From: an uncultured Prevotellaceae bacterium
Lineage (GTDB): Bacteria > Bacteroidota > Bacteroidia > Bacteroidales > Bacteroidaceae
DNA length: 31,282 bases
Direction: 5' to 3'
Assembly: GCA_937877625.1 (NCBI GenBank)
Contig: CALFJG010000066.1
Coordinates: 1 to 31,282 of the forward strand
Part shown: in pieces, positions 14,646-23,800 of the stretch
Layout: each line of letters begins with the position of its first letter
Position numbering within the stretch: position 1 is the stretch's first letter
Made by a program: the position numbers and the translations under genes
The notes under the pieces: generated by a model
Databases searched by the model: none
What the model saw: the letters and a program-made list of their open reading frames with translations, nothing else
What the model was told of the DNA's origin: nothing

Positions 14646-15989
14646 TCAGCCTTCTTTTCCGCACAGTCCACATCCCGCGCAGTGCATATCGCTCTCGCCG
14701 CGAAAGCGTTGGTCGATGAGCGTGGTGAGGCGGTCGCGAAGGGCAGGGATGTTGATGCGGTTCACCACTTGGCTCACAAAGGCGTGTTGCAATAGCAAGC
14801 GTGCTTCGACCTCGCCTATACCGCGTTGGCGCATATAGAGCAAGGCGGCCTCGTCGAGTTTGCCAACGGTGGCTCCATGATTACACTTTACATCGTCGGC
14901 ATAGATTTCCAGCATCGGTTGCGTCAAGGCTCTTGCGGTGGGACTCACACAGAGGTTTGCTGATGTTTGTTGCGAAATGGTTTGCTGCGCCCCAGGTGCT
15001 ACATACACCTTGCCTGCAAAGGCACTGGTACTCTCATCATCAATGACACTCTTGTAGAGCATCTCGCTGGTGCAGGCCTCGGCGTTGTGGCGAACGAGTA
15101 GGTTGTTGTCAATGTGTTGTGTGCCGCCGGCCACGATGCCGCCGGCTAAGTATGTGGCGGCGTGTGCGCCATTTAGGGCTATGTCAATCATTGAGCGCGA
15201 GAGGCCAGCACGTAGCGTCACATCGCAGAGCGACAGACAACTGCCTGCACCCTGCTCGGCGTAGAGGTTATGCACGCGGTGGCACGAAGCGTTTGTTTCT
15301 TCAATGGTGTAAACGTTGAGGCAGGCATCCTCGGCCAGATACAACTCGGAGACTTGTGTGGTGAGCGTTTGTGCCTCGGTGTCGCAGTGGTCACAGATAA
15401 GGAGTGAGGCACTGCTCCCTTTTTCGCATATCACAATAAGCCGTCTGTTGTGCATCGCCGCCGTGCGTGTATGAGCGTGGTTGACCAACTGAAGGGGCAG
15501 GGTGGACTTCGTGCCTTCCTTTATATATATAAGGAGTCCGTCCTGTGATAGAAGTGTATTGAGTGCTGTGAATACATCGCTGTCTTTTGCAGCGGCGTGG
15601 TGGTAGTAGCGTTGTAGGATTTCAGGGCATTGTTCCGCAGCTTCGTGAAAAGAAAAAACATCTATGCCTGTCTGCTGGCTTTGTTCGTCAAGTGGTAGAA
15701 CTACATCGCCCGCCACACAAATCATCTGTGTGCGCAGACCTGGTACCGTGCAGGCTGACGGCGTGTGGCGCGGTGTGTGGCGCAAGAGGTTCAAACCATA
15801 GTCGGGGGCGAGCAAGGCTTCAACATCGGTATATTTATAGCGTTCGTTGTGGCGGGTGGGTAGTCCGTCGGTCTGCAAGGTGCATAGTGCCGCTTGGCGC
15901 ACTGCGTTCATCGGCGCAGGTGCAGAGCGTTGCAGGTCGATACCATAAGTACCATAGATGTCTATATATTGTTGGAGGGCGGCGGTCAT
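14646..15989 (-). CDS. sufD: Fe-S cluster assembly scaffold subunit SufD
   Basis: The 447-residue protein has the SufB/SufD beta-helix core. Diagnostic sequence includes KVYVAPGAQQTISQQTSANL, LEIYADDVKCNHGATVGKLD, and MRQRGIGEVEARLLLQHAF near the C-terminus. It pairs with SufB on the SufC ATPase dimer. It is shorter at its N-terminus than SufB, and the position between sufC and sufS supports SufD. The tail ends in DMHCAGCGLCGKEG, a CxxCxxC cluster. It shares 4 bp with sufC, indicating translational coupling. Confidence 0.9.
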   Translation of the reverse strand: MTAALQQYIDIYGTYGIDLQRSAPAPMNAVRQAALCTLQTDGLPTRHNERYKYTDVEALLAPDYGLNLLRHTPRHTPSACTVPGLRTQMICVAGDVVLPLDEQSQQTGIDVFSFHEAAEQCPEILQRYYHHAAAKDSDVFTALNTLLSQDGLLIYIKEGTKSTLPLQLVNHAHTRTAAMHNRRLIVICEKGSSASLLICDHCDTEAQTLTTQVSELYLAEDACLNVYTIEETNASCHRVHNLYAEQGAGSCLSLCDVTLRAGLSRSMIDIALNGAHAATYLAGGIVAGGTQHIDNNLLVRHNAEACTSEMLYKSVIDDESTSAFAGKVYVAPGAQQTISQQTSANLCVSPTARALTQPMLEIYADDVKCNHGATVGKLDEAALLYMRQRGIGEVEARLLLQHAFVSQVVNRINIPALRDRLTTLIDQRFRGESDMHCAGCGLCGKEG

Positions 15990-16735
15990 GCTTCTTCCTT
16001 TGCAATGAAGTCAAACCCTTTTTCTTCAATCTCGTAGCCCAGTTCCGCAGTGCCGCTTCGCACGATACGCCCACCCATCAACACGTGTACAAAGTCGGGG
16101 CGTAGGTAGTCAAGCATACGCTGATAGTGGGTAATCACTAAGGCTGATGTCTCGGCATTGCGTAGGCTATTGAAGCCCTCGGCTACTACGCGCAGGGCAT
16201 CTACGTCCAAGCCGCTGTCGGTCTCGTCGAGGATGCTGAAGCGTGGCTCAAGCACCGCCATCTGGAAAATTTCATTGCGCTTGCGTTCACCGCCACTGAA
16301 GCCCTCGTTCACGCCGCGGCTCATAAAATGTGCGTCAAGTCCCACGGCTTGACGTTTCTCGCGAAGCAGTTTTAAGAATGCGGCAGCTTTCATAGGCTCT
16401 TCGCCGCGGTAGGCACGCTGGGCGTTCACGGCGGCGCGCAGGAAATTGGTCATCGAAACGCCCGGAATTTCCACGGGTTGCTGAAACGACATAAAAATTC
16501 CCTCGCGCGCACGATCCTCGGGCGAAAGGGCGAGGAGGTCTTTGCCTTGAAAGGTGGCGGTACCCGAGGTGACTTCGTATTTGGGGTTTCCTACCAATAC
16601 GTGGCTTAATGTAGATTTCCCCGAACCGTTTGGTCCCATCAGTACGTGTACTTCGCCCGCGTGAATATCAAGATTAATGCCGCGCAGGATAGGCTTTCCT
16701 TCTACCGAGGCGTGCAAATCGTGTATATGGAGCAT
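15986..16735 (-). CDS. sufC: Fe-S cluster assembly ATPase SufC
   Basis: This is a 249-residue ABC-type ATPase of the SufBCD scaffold. Walker A is GPNGSGKST (residues 34-42), the signature FSGGERKRNEIFQ, and Walker B FSILDETDSGLD, with the H-loop histidine in ALVITHYQRM. The start at 16735 (MLHIHDLHASVEGKPIL) fits the family. A longer frame reaching 16873 adds a hydrophobic stretch that does not belong and spans the probable -7 box. It is the first gene of the cluster; sufB, usually just upstream in Bacteroidetes, is absent. Confidence 0.94.
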   Translation of the reverse strand: MLHIHDLHASVEGKPILRGINLDIHAGEVHVLMGPNGSGKSTLSHVLVGNPKYEVTSGTATFQGKDLLALSPEDRAREGIFMSFQQPVEIPGVSMTNFLRAAVNAQRAYRGEEPMKAAAFLKLLREKRQAVGLDAHFMSRGVNEGFSGGERKRNEIFQMAVLEPRFSILDETDSGLDVDALRVVAEGFNSLRNAETSALVITHYQRMLDYLRPDFVHVLMGGRIVRSGTAELGYEIEEKGFDFIAKEEA

Positions 16736-16780
16736 AAGATATATATAATAAGGAGTGTGCCGCTGGCGGCTTTTCAAGCG

Positions 16781-16788
16781 CAAAAGTA
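16781..16788 (-). promoter_or_regulatory. Probable -7 box for the suf cluster
   Basis: The minus strand reads TACTTTTGCG, matching TAnnTTTG followed by C or G, about 45 bp upstream of the sufC ATG. I found no clear TTTG at -33. The position supports the shorter sufC start. Confidence 0.45.
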
Positions 16789-17010
16789 ACAAAAACAGAC
16801 CAACAAGACGTGTAGCAACGCCAAAGATGCATCTTTCCAGTGCTATAAATGCAAGCAATGCTCCATCAAACAAAGCATTCCTTTACTATTTCCCTAAAAT
16901 ACGGACGGAGAAATCGCCAAAATGTAGCCACTCTCGTACTTTTTGTCGCAGGAAAAATTGGAAGAGGTGGCTTTTTTTACAAAAAAATGACGTAGTGTAG
17001 TGAATTTGCG
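16789..17010. other. Divergent intergenic region with terminator-like hairpin
   Basis: No gene is visible between the suf promoter and that of the giant surface protein. On the plus strand AGCCACTCTC (16926-16935) can pair with GAGGTGGCT (16964-16972), one base bulged, and seven T residues follow at 16972-16978. This resembles an intrinsic terminator although no plus-strand gene ends here. It might end a small RNA or be chance. The loop of about 28 nt is long. Confidence 0.3.
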
Positions 17011-17018
17011 TATATTTG
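17011..17018 (+). promoter_or_regulatory. Probable -7 box for the first giant surface protein
   Basis: TATATTTGCC matches TAnnTTTG. It is followed by ACG, and nearly the same string (TATATTTGCCGCG) precedes the second paralogue at 20756. The leader to the ATG at 17115 would be about 90 nt. The -33 element is not clear. Confidence 0.6.
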
Positions 17019-17114
17019 CCACGCAAAGATAGTATTGCCGTGCGTTTTGGCGTTGGCAAATCACAGAACAGACAACTTCCTTATTCACATTATTAACCAA
17101 TTTTTTGTATCACT

Positions 17115-20100
17115 ATGAGAAAGTTTACCTCTCTGCTTGCGTTGATGCTTTGCTTCTTCTTAGGCATCAGCGCACAAGCACAGACGCTCGTGATTTCCGA
17201 GATTGGAGACCCGATCGTTGATGTAAGCGAACTGGAAGATGGCGGTACGTATCTCATCACAAGTATCGGCCGTCACAATTCCGACGGCTGGTATCTCTAT
17301 GAGGACGCGTCCCACTATCTGTTGTTCGAGTCTGTGACCGAAGGACACGATGCTAACGCCGCACTCACTATTGAAGTGATTGACGACGAGCATATCTACA
17401 TTAAGTCACAAACCGGATACTACATTCCGCCTTACGCTGATCCGCGTGGCAAATTCCAGTTGAGCAACATAGAGAAAGAGCCGTTGCTTATTCAGCCTAT
17501 TGATGGTGCAGAGGGTCAGTTTACACTTACCTACACAACCTACTCGGGCGGTTCTACGGCCTACGCAGGGGCTTCAACCATCTATTTAGATGCCGATGCG
17601 GCCAACCTTTCCAACTGGAGCAGTATCAGTGCTGCCGGTGGCAATGGTGCTTTTCGTATCGTACCCGTGACGCTCGGTGAACCCGAGGCATATATGCAGC
17701 TCGACCAAGTGCTTGCAGAGATAGAGTTCGATGGCTCGTTGTATCAGGCTGATGTGCCTGGTGGTTATCCCTTGGAACTCATTGATGCTTGCCAGGAGGC
17801 TTACGATGCTGCTTGCGATATTCAGGCCGACTACGATTCTTACAGCGATGAAGAGATTATCGCCGCAGCACAGGCTCTGCGCGATGCATATAACGCATTG
17901 CTTGCAGCACAAATCCAAGTGGGCTTTGAGGCAGGTAACTACTACCTCGTCAGTGCACGTATCGGCACGAGCAACAACCTGCTCGACAATGTTGACGATC
18001 TTACAGCCGTTGATGCTGCCTATGGAGCCACTTCTGGTGCTCTCTGGGAAGAGAACTTTGATGCCACGCTGACGGGAGAAGATGCCGAGCCACAGTACAT
18101 CTGGCAGATAGAGTCTGCTGGATACAACGATGAAGGTAAAGGTCTCTTCACGATTAAGAACCTCGCCATGGGACAGTATCTCAACAGCGTGACTGTCGCA
18201 AGTGCCAGTTATGGCTTTACAGCCAACGTGGACGAGGCCGCCAAGTTCGTTGCAGGCACCTCTACCGCAGTGGCAGGTTTTGTTACTTTCACCAACACCG
18301 CTGTAACCACCGAGTATGGTGCTCTGCATGCCGCCGTGTCTGGTAAGAAAGTGGTGAACTGGACGGCCAGCTCCGGTGGTAGTGCTTGGTATGTTGTGCC
18401 CGTTGATGATGAAACCATCGCCGCTATGGACGACAAGATTGAGGAACTGCAACGTCAGGCCGCACAACAGGCACTCAACGACACGTTACAGAAGTATTTC
18501 TCCGACGCAACCGCTGCACGTGAGGCAGGCCGCACCTTTACTTTTGATGGCACCAACGATGGCCAGTTCGAAGTGGGCGATGGCTTACTGCTTGATGAGA
18601 CGCAGATTGTGGTAAATCCTGCCGACCCCGATGAAAACAACTCTCCGGGTCTCTTTGATGGCGACTACACCTCCTTTATCCACACTTCTTGGCACGCCAG
18701 TGTAGCTGGCACCGAGCCTCACTATCTCCAGATGGACCTTGGCGAGGAAGTGGAGACGCTTGTGTTGAAGTATGCTGTTCGTAGCAACGCCGGAACGCCC
18801 GACGTTCCTTACGTCGTTACACTCTATGGTACCAACGATGAGTCGCTCACCGTTGAGCGTGAGGAAAGTGGCACAGAAGGCGAGGACGACTATGTAGCAG
18901 CTGGCTACGCTCCCAGCTCAGAGTGGGAAGAACTCGGTCAATACACGCTCAGCTGGCAGTATCCTCTCCTTGATGCTGATGGCAATACCGTAAGCGTATC
19001 AATGCGCGACAACATTCGCAGCGTTATCTCCACGGGTGAGGGTGCTGGTGTCACCAACTTCGAGCTGCCTGCTGCTTATCGCTATATCCGTATGGCTGTA
19101 AACAGCTCCATCCAAAGCGTGAAGCAAGGTTCCTTGCGTACCAATGGTGACGGCTTCAATTACTGGTGTCTCTCCGAGCTTCGTGCTTATTCCGCTGTTT
19201 ATGACCCCGACTGCGTTTACGCCCACATGGATCCCGAGGCTATTGCTGAGCTTGAGGCCAGTCTCGACGCTGCTAAGGCTGAACTCGACTCTGAGGCTGC
19301 TACGCAAGAGACCATTGATCGTCTGAAAGCCGCTTACGAAGCCTTTATGGCTGTCTTCCCCGACAGAAGTCAGCTGCAATCTGCTATCAACGATGCCAAA
19401 ACGTGGAGCGAGAACGCTGTAGAAGGCGATGAAATCGGTAACTACAACAGTGGTGCTCTCGATGCGTTCCGAGCTGTGATAGATGAGGCCGAGGCTGCCC
19501 TTGAAGGTACACTGACCTATACGTCTTACAACACCGCAATGAACAACCTCTCCGCCGCTGTTTCACGCTTGGCAGGGCAGTTGGTTCTCCCCCAAACGGG
19601 CTACTACACCATTCAGAGCCTCACCACCGGTGCTGCCAATGGCTCCTACCTCTTGGCTCGCAACAGCAGTGTCTCCACCAATACCTCTGTTAGCGGTCTT
19701 GGTTGGGGCTGTGCCGATAAGAGTACTTCCGACTACGTGAACACGCTCTGGTATGTGGAGAAGCTCGACAATGGTAACTACACATTCAAGAATGTGGCTA
19801 CGGGCTACTATATGCAGAACACTCAGACCAGCATCAGCGGTGGCGTGGCACAGGGTGAAGAGCCTTGTGAAATCGGCCTACGTGCTGCACGCGACACTAT
19901 GGGTATCGGTCTGAACCTTATCATCAACAGCGAGGAAGGATTCTTCGGCAATGCACAACCCGGCGGTTCTGTATTCGTAACGTGGACCAGTGCTAAGGGC
20001 AACGACAACAGTGCTTGGTACTTTGAGCCAGCATCGTTCGGAGGCCTTATGACACTCGACCTGACGAAACCCGTCAGCATCTACGTGCTGCCCTACGAGG

Positions 20101-20651
20101 TAATGTCCTATGGCGACACCTATAGCGTAGCCGGTGTCACTGAAGACGGCACAGCCGTAGCACTCAACAGCATCACCACAATCCCCGCTGGCACACCGTT
20201 TGTAGCCGTTGCCGATACGAGTGTCACCAAGTCTGTTCAACTGGCTCTCACTGCTGCCAGCCCCGATGAGGTTGCTTACGTACGCGAAGCCCTCACGGTG
20301 GATGGCCTCGTAGGAACCTTCGAGCCCGACACCGTAAACGAACTCGCGCTCGTAATGAACCGCAACTGCACCGAGCTCATTTATGCAGCCACGGCAGCTT
20401 ATCAAGTTATCGCTCCGGGTAGCGGTTACTTTATCTGGAGTGCTTTGCAGGCTCTGCCCAAAGTATCGGGTGGCGACCAACTTCTTGCACTCAACGAAGC
20501 CCTGCAAACTGGCATTGAGAACGTAATGCTTGATGCTACGCCGCTCCGCCGCCAAGGTGTTTATACGCTCCAGGGACAGAAGATTGCTGATACACGCAAC
20601 CTGCCTGCAGGCGTTTATATCATCAACGGACGCAAAGTACTTGTGAAGTAA
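17115..20651 (+). CDS. Giant secreted multidomain surface protein A with sorting-like tail
   Basis: The 1178-residue protein has a signal peptide (MRKFTSLLALMLCFFLGISAQAQ). Modules, approximate positions: 23-195 beta-rich, lectin-like (TYLITSIGRHNSDGWYLY); 196-265 helical, FIVAR-like; 266-435 beta-rich (NYYLVSARIGTSNN, with WYVVPV at its end); 435-480 helical; 480-690 discoidin/F5-8-type-C-like (DGDYTSFIHTSWHAS, PHYLQMDLGEEV, YRYIRMAV); 700-810 helical FIVAR-like (IDRLKAAYEAFMAVFPD); 815-985 beta-trefoil-like (GYYTIQSLTTGAANGSYLLA, TFKNVATGYYMQN); 985-1140 beta-rich; 1145-1178 tail with GVYTLQGQKI and GVYIINGRKVLVK, resembling a T9SS type A sorting domain. The parts suggest glycan or host-ligand binding at the surface; no catalytic motif is seen. 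It is the tandem partner of the next gene. Confidence 0.75.
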   Translation: MRKFTSLLALMLCFFLGISAQAQTLVISEIGDPIVDVSELEDGGTYLITSIGRHNSDGWYLYEDASHYLLFESVTEGHDANAALTIEVIDDEHIYIKSQTGYYIPPYADPRGKFQLSNIEKEPLLIQPIDGAEGQFTLTYTTYSGGSTAYAGASTIYLDADAANLSNWSSISAAGGNGAFRIVPVTLGEPEAYMQLDQVLAEIEFDGSLYQADVPGGYPLELIDACQEAYDAACDIQADYDSYSDEEIIAAAQALRDAYNALLAAQIQVGFEAGNYYLVSARIGTSNNLLDNVDDLTAVDAAYGATSGALWEENFDATLTGEDAEPQYIWQIESAGYNDEGKGLFTIKNLAMGQYLNSVTVASASYGFTANVDEAAKFVAGTSTAVAGFVTFTNTAVTTEYGALHAAVSGKKVVNWTASSGGSAWYVVPVDDETIAAMDDKIEELQRQAAQQALNDTLQKYFSDATAAREAGRTFTFDGTNDGQFEVGDGLLLDETQIVVNPADPDENNSPGLFDGDYTSFIHTSWHASVAGTEPHYLQMDLGEEVETLVLKYAVRSNAGTPDVPYVVTLYGTNDESLTVEREESGTEGEDDYVAAGYAPSSEWEELGQYTLSWQYPLLDADGNTVSVSMRDNIRSVISTGEGAGVTNFELPAAYRYIRMAVNSSIQSVKQGSLRTNGDGFNYWCLSELRAYSAVYDPDCVYAHMDPEAIAELEASLDAAKAELDSEAATQETIDRLKAAYEAFMAVFPDRSQLQSAINDAKTWSENAVEGDEIGNYNSGALDAFRAVIDEAEAALEGTLTYTSYNTAMNNLSAAVSRLAGQLVLPQTGYYTIQSLTTGAANGSYLLARNSSVSTNTSVSGLGWGCADKSTSDYVNTLWYVEKLDNGNYTFKNVATGYYMQNTQTSISGGVAQGEEPCEIGLRAARDTMGIGLNLIINSEEGFFGNAQPGGSVFVTWTSAKGNDNSAWYFEPASFGGLMTLDLTKPVSIYVLPYEVMSYGDTYSVAGVTEDGTAVALNSITTIPAGTPFVAVADTSVTKSVQLALTAASPDEVAYVREALTVDGLVGTFEPDTVNELALVMNRNCTELIYAATAAYQVIAPGSGYFIWSALQALPKVSGGDQLLALNEALQTGIENVMLDATPLRRQGVYTLQGQKIADTRNLPAGVYIINGRKVLVK

Positions 20652-20675
20652 ATCTTTCTGCTTCAAATCACCTAT

Positions 20676-20711
20676 GGGAAGAAACTCAAAAAGGGTTTCT
20701 TCCCTTTTTTT
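20676..20711 (+). terminator. Intrinsic terminator after surface protein A
   Basis: Perfect 10-bp arms GGGAAGAAAC (20676-20685) and GTTTCTTCCC (20695-20704) with a 9-nt loop are followed by TTTTTTTG. It begins 25 bp after the stop codon, so each paralogue appears to be a separate transcription unit. Confidence 0.85.
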
Positions 20712-20755
20712 GTTGCATTTTGTATAGCAAAATGTTGGACGCTTTGATTTTTTTG

Positions 20756-20763
20756 TATATTTG
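20756..20763 (+). promoter_or_regulatory. Probable promoter for surface protein B
   Basis: TATATTTGCCGCG matches the -7 box TAnnTTTG. TTG at 20735-20737 (in ATGTTGG) is 18 bp upstream and may serve as -33. It lies between the upstream terminator and the ATG at 20818. It also rules out a longer reading frame starting at TTG 20761. Confidence 0.6.
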
Positions 20764-20817
20764 CCGCGAAAACGAGTTAATTACACTTTTTGTTTTTTTA
20801 ATCAACCATTTTACTTT

Positions 20818-23800
20818 ATGAGAAAGATTACTTCTTATCTCGTGTTGATGTTGCTGGCTCTGACAAGCCTTCCAACATTCGCACAGGAGGGTGTCACCAT
20901 AGAGTATGAGGCTTATCCCGGTTGGTATCGCAACGATGGTGCGAGCATCTTATGGTGCGGTTTCACCACGCCAGGTACCGAAGATAAGTCTTATATGATG
21001 AGTGCCTTCCAGTTTGCTCAGTCTCAGGGTTATGGTGCTGCCGACCGCTACACCGCCATTGCTACCGCAGCCCCCACGGGTTCCGGTGCTACCCTTTCCG
21101 AGGCTGATGTATTGGCCGTATCTACTAACTCAGTGTTGGCAACTAATGCCAACGGAACGGCAGAGTTCTACAACTACGATCTCAGTGAAGAGATAGAACT
21201 TATGGGTGGTACTACCTATTATATGGTATTCATCACCTCCAACGAGCCTAATGAGGATGGTATGTACACCGTGGCTTCACAGCGTATCTGCTTGCTCTAC
21301 AACGTAGCACAGTATCCTCCCACCGTGATGAATGCCAATGGTGTCATTTGCTACAACTGGATTCCGGGTTTCAAAGCCACTCTCACCGTTTCTGAGGAAG
21401 AGGCTGCCGAAATCAAATTGCAGCAGCTGGTCAACGAGATTGCTTTCGACATCAACAACTATGCTGTTGGCGTTCCCGGCGGTTATCCGCAGGAGACCCT
21501 TGACAACATGCAGGAGGCTTACGACGAGGCAAGCGATATCGTTGGTGCCGGTGCTTCTCTTGAAGAACTGCTTGAAGCAACAGAGAAATTAGAGAATGCT
21601 TGGAGAGACTTCCTTGCCAGCCTTATCCCCGTGGAAATCACGCCGGGCTACTACTATGTAGTTAGCGCACTTCCCACAGTCAGCGGCGATGCCGTAGCCG
21701 ACATCGAGGACCTCAATATGGAGAGTGCTTTGGCTATGCGTATTAACGACGACGGAGACCTTCTTACTTTTGGCGATGGACTCAATACCACGCTGGAGGG
21801 TGAGGATGCTGAGCCTGCTTACATTTGGAAAGTGGAAAGCGATGGCGACCTCTTTATCTTCAACAACGTGCTTTATGGCACCTACATCAACAACAATGGT
21901 GGACGCAACGCTACCTATGGCTTTACCGAAAACGCTTCTGAAGCCGGACGTTTTGCTATAGAAACCAGCACGCATGTAGTAGGTACTGTTTATATCCGTC
22001 AGAATTCCGTAGATGCCTTGGATGGCTACAATTCTTTGACACCCGTTTCAAGTGCTATCTACGACCGTATGCAGCTGGGTGCCAGCTCTTGGCTCTTCGT
22101 TCCCGTAAGTGAAGAAACTGTAGCTTCGCTTGACGATAAAATTAAGGACATCCAAGAAGCCGCTGTTCAAGCCGCACGTAACGACACGCTCGCTTACTGG
22201 GCAACGCTCGCTGTTGATGCACGTGAGGGAGCTCGTGCTTTTGTCTTCGATGGAACCAATGATGGTGCTTACTCCGCAGAGGAAGACCTCGGACTCGTAA
22301 CCAGTGTGAGCCAGATGTGGAGCAACTGTAAAGATCCTTCAGAAGGCTCTTACGAAGCTTTGCTCGATGCTGACTATACCTCTTTCTTCCACTCCTCCTG
22401 GCACGCCAGCACGCAAGCCGACGAGCCACACTACTTGCAACTTGACCTTGGCGAAGCCGTTCAGACACTTGTGCTGAAGTATGCTATGCGCCAGAACGCC
22501 GGTAACCGCGACGTGCCTTATATCGTACGCCTCTATGGTACTAACGACGCAAGCCTCCTGAGCAAGACCACCGTTGTTGAAACCGGCGATGTTGACGAAG
22601 AAACCGGCGACCCCATTACCGAAGAGGTGAGTGATACTATACCCAGCAGCGAGTGGACAGACCTCGGTCTCTATACCCTGCCTTACGCTTATCAGCTCAA
22701 GGATGCCGAGGGCAATCTGCTTTCTATTTCTGCCAGCACGACCAATCCCACCACTTTGGGTGCAGGTGTGACAGCCTTTGAGCTTGACGCTCCCTATCGC
22801 TACGTACGTCTGAGCGTTATTGAGACCGTACTGAGTTATGTGAACGGTACCGCTCGTACCAATGGCGATGGCTATAGCTACTGGTGTCTCTCCGAGCTCC
22901 GTGCTTACAACGGTGCTTACGATCCCGATTGTATCTATGCCAATATGGATGCCGCAGTTACTGCTGAGCTCGAGGCCGCTATCAGTGCCGCTGCCGCCGA
23001 ACTCAACGAGGAGGCTGCTACACAAGAGACCATCGACCGCCTGAAGGCTGCTTACGCTGCTTTCTTGGCTGTATATCCCGATTTGGCCGGTCTTGAGGCT
23101 GCTATCGCAGAAGTAGAGAGCTGGGCCACCGAGACCGTTGAAGGTACCGAGATAGGTAACTATAACGCTGGTGCACAGAGTGGCTTGCAAGCCGCTGTCA
23201 GCGATGCACGTGCCGTAGCAGAGAACAAGCCTTTCACCTACGCTGCCTATACAAACGCTCTCGAGAGCTTGGCAAGCGCACTCGTTACTTTCCAGACTCA
23301 ACTCGTAGCACCCGAGAGTGGTTACTACAACATCCAGAGCCTTACCACCGGTGCTGCCAACGGCTCCTACCTCGTGGCTCGTTCCACCAGCACCACCGAC
23401 TATCGTACTAACAATGGTGTGGCTTGGGCATACGCCGAAAAGAGCCCCGCTGACTATGTCAACACGGTTTGGTACGTAGAGAAACTCGCTAATGGCAAAT
23501 ATACCTTCAAGAACGCCGCCTCCGGCTATTACTTGCAGAACACGCAGGCCACACTCAGCGGTGCTATCGCACAGGGTACAGAGCCTTGTGAGTTCGGCCT
23601 CCGCGGTGCTCGCGACAGCATGGGTATAGGTCTGAACTTCATCGTAAACGAAGAAGGCACACTCTTCGGAAATGCCGACCCGAGCGCAGGCTTCGTAGTT
23701 TGGAGCAGCGGTCAAGGTAATGACAACAGTGCTTGGTACTTCCAGCCTGCAGATTACGGCCAGTTGATGACAATTGACCTTACGAAACCCGTCAGCATCC

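Noticed and set aside
16736..16873. N-terminal extension of sufC by 46 residues
   Set aside because: It is unlike any SufC, passes through the probable -7 box at 16781, and MLHIHDLHASVEG is a normal start.
16789..17010. tRNA or known riboswitch in the suf/surface-protein intergenic region
   Set aside because: No cloverleaf or known aptamer pattern could be found by eye; only a weak terminator-like hairpin is present.
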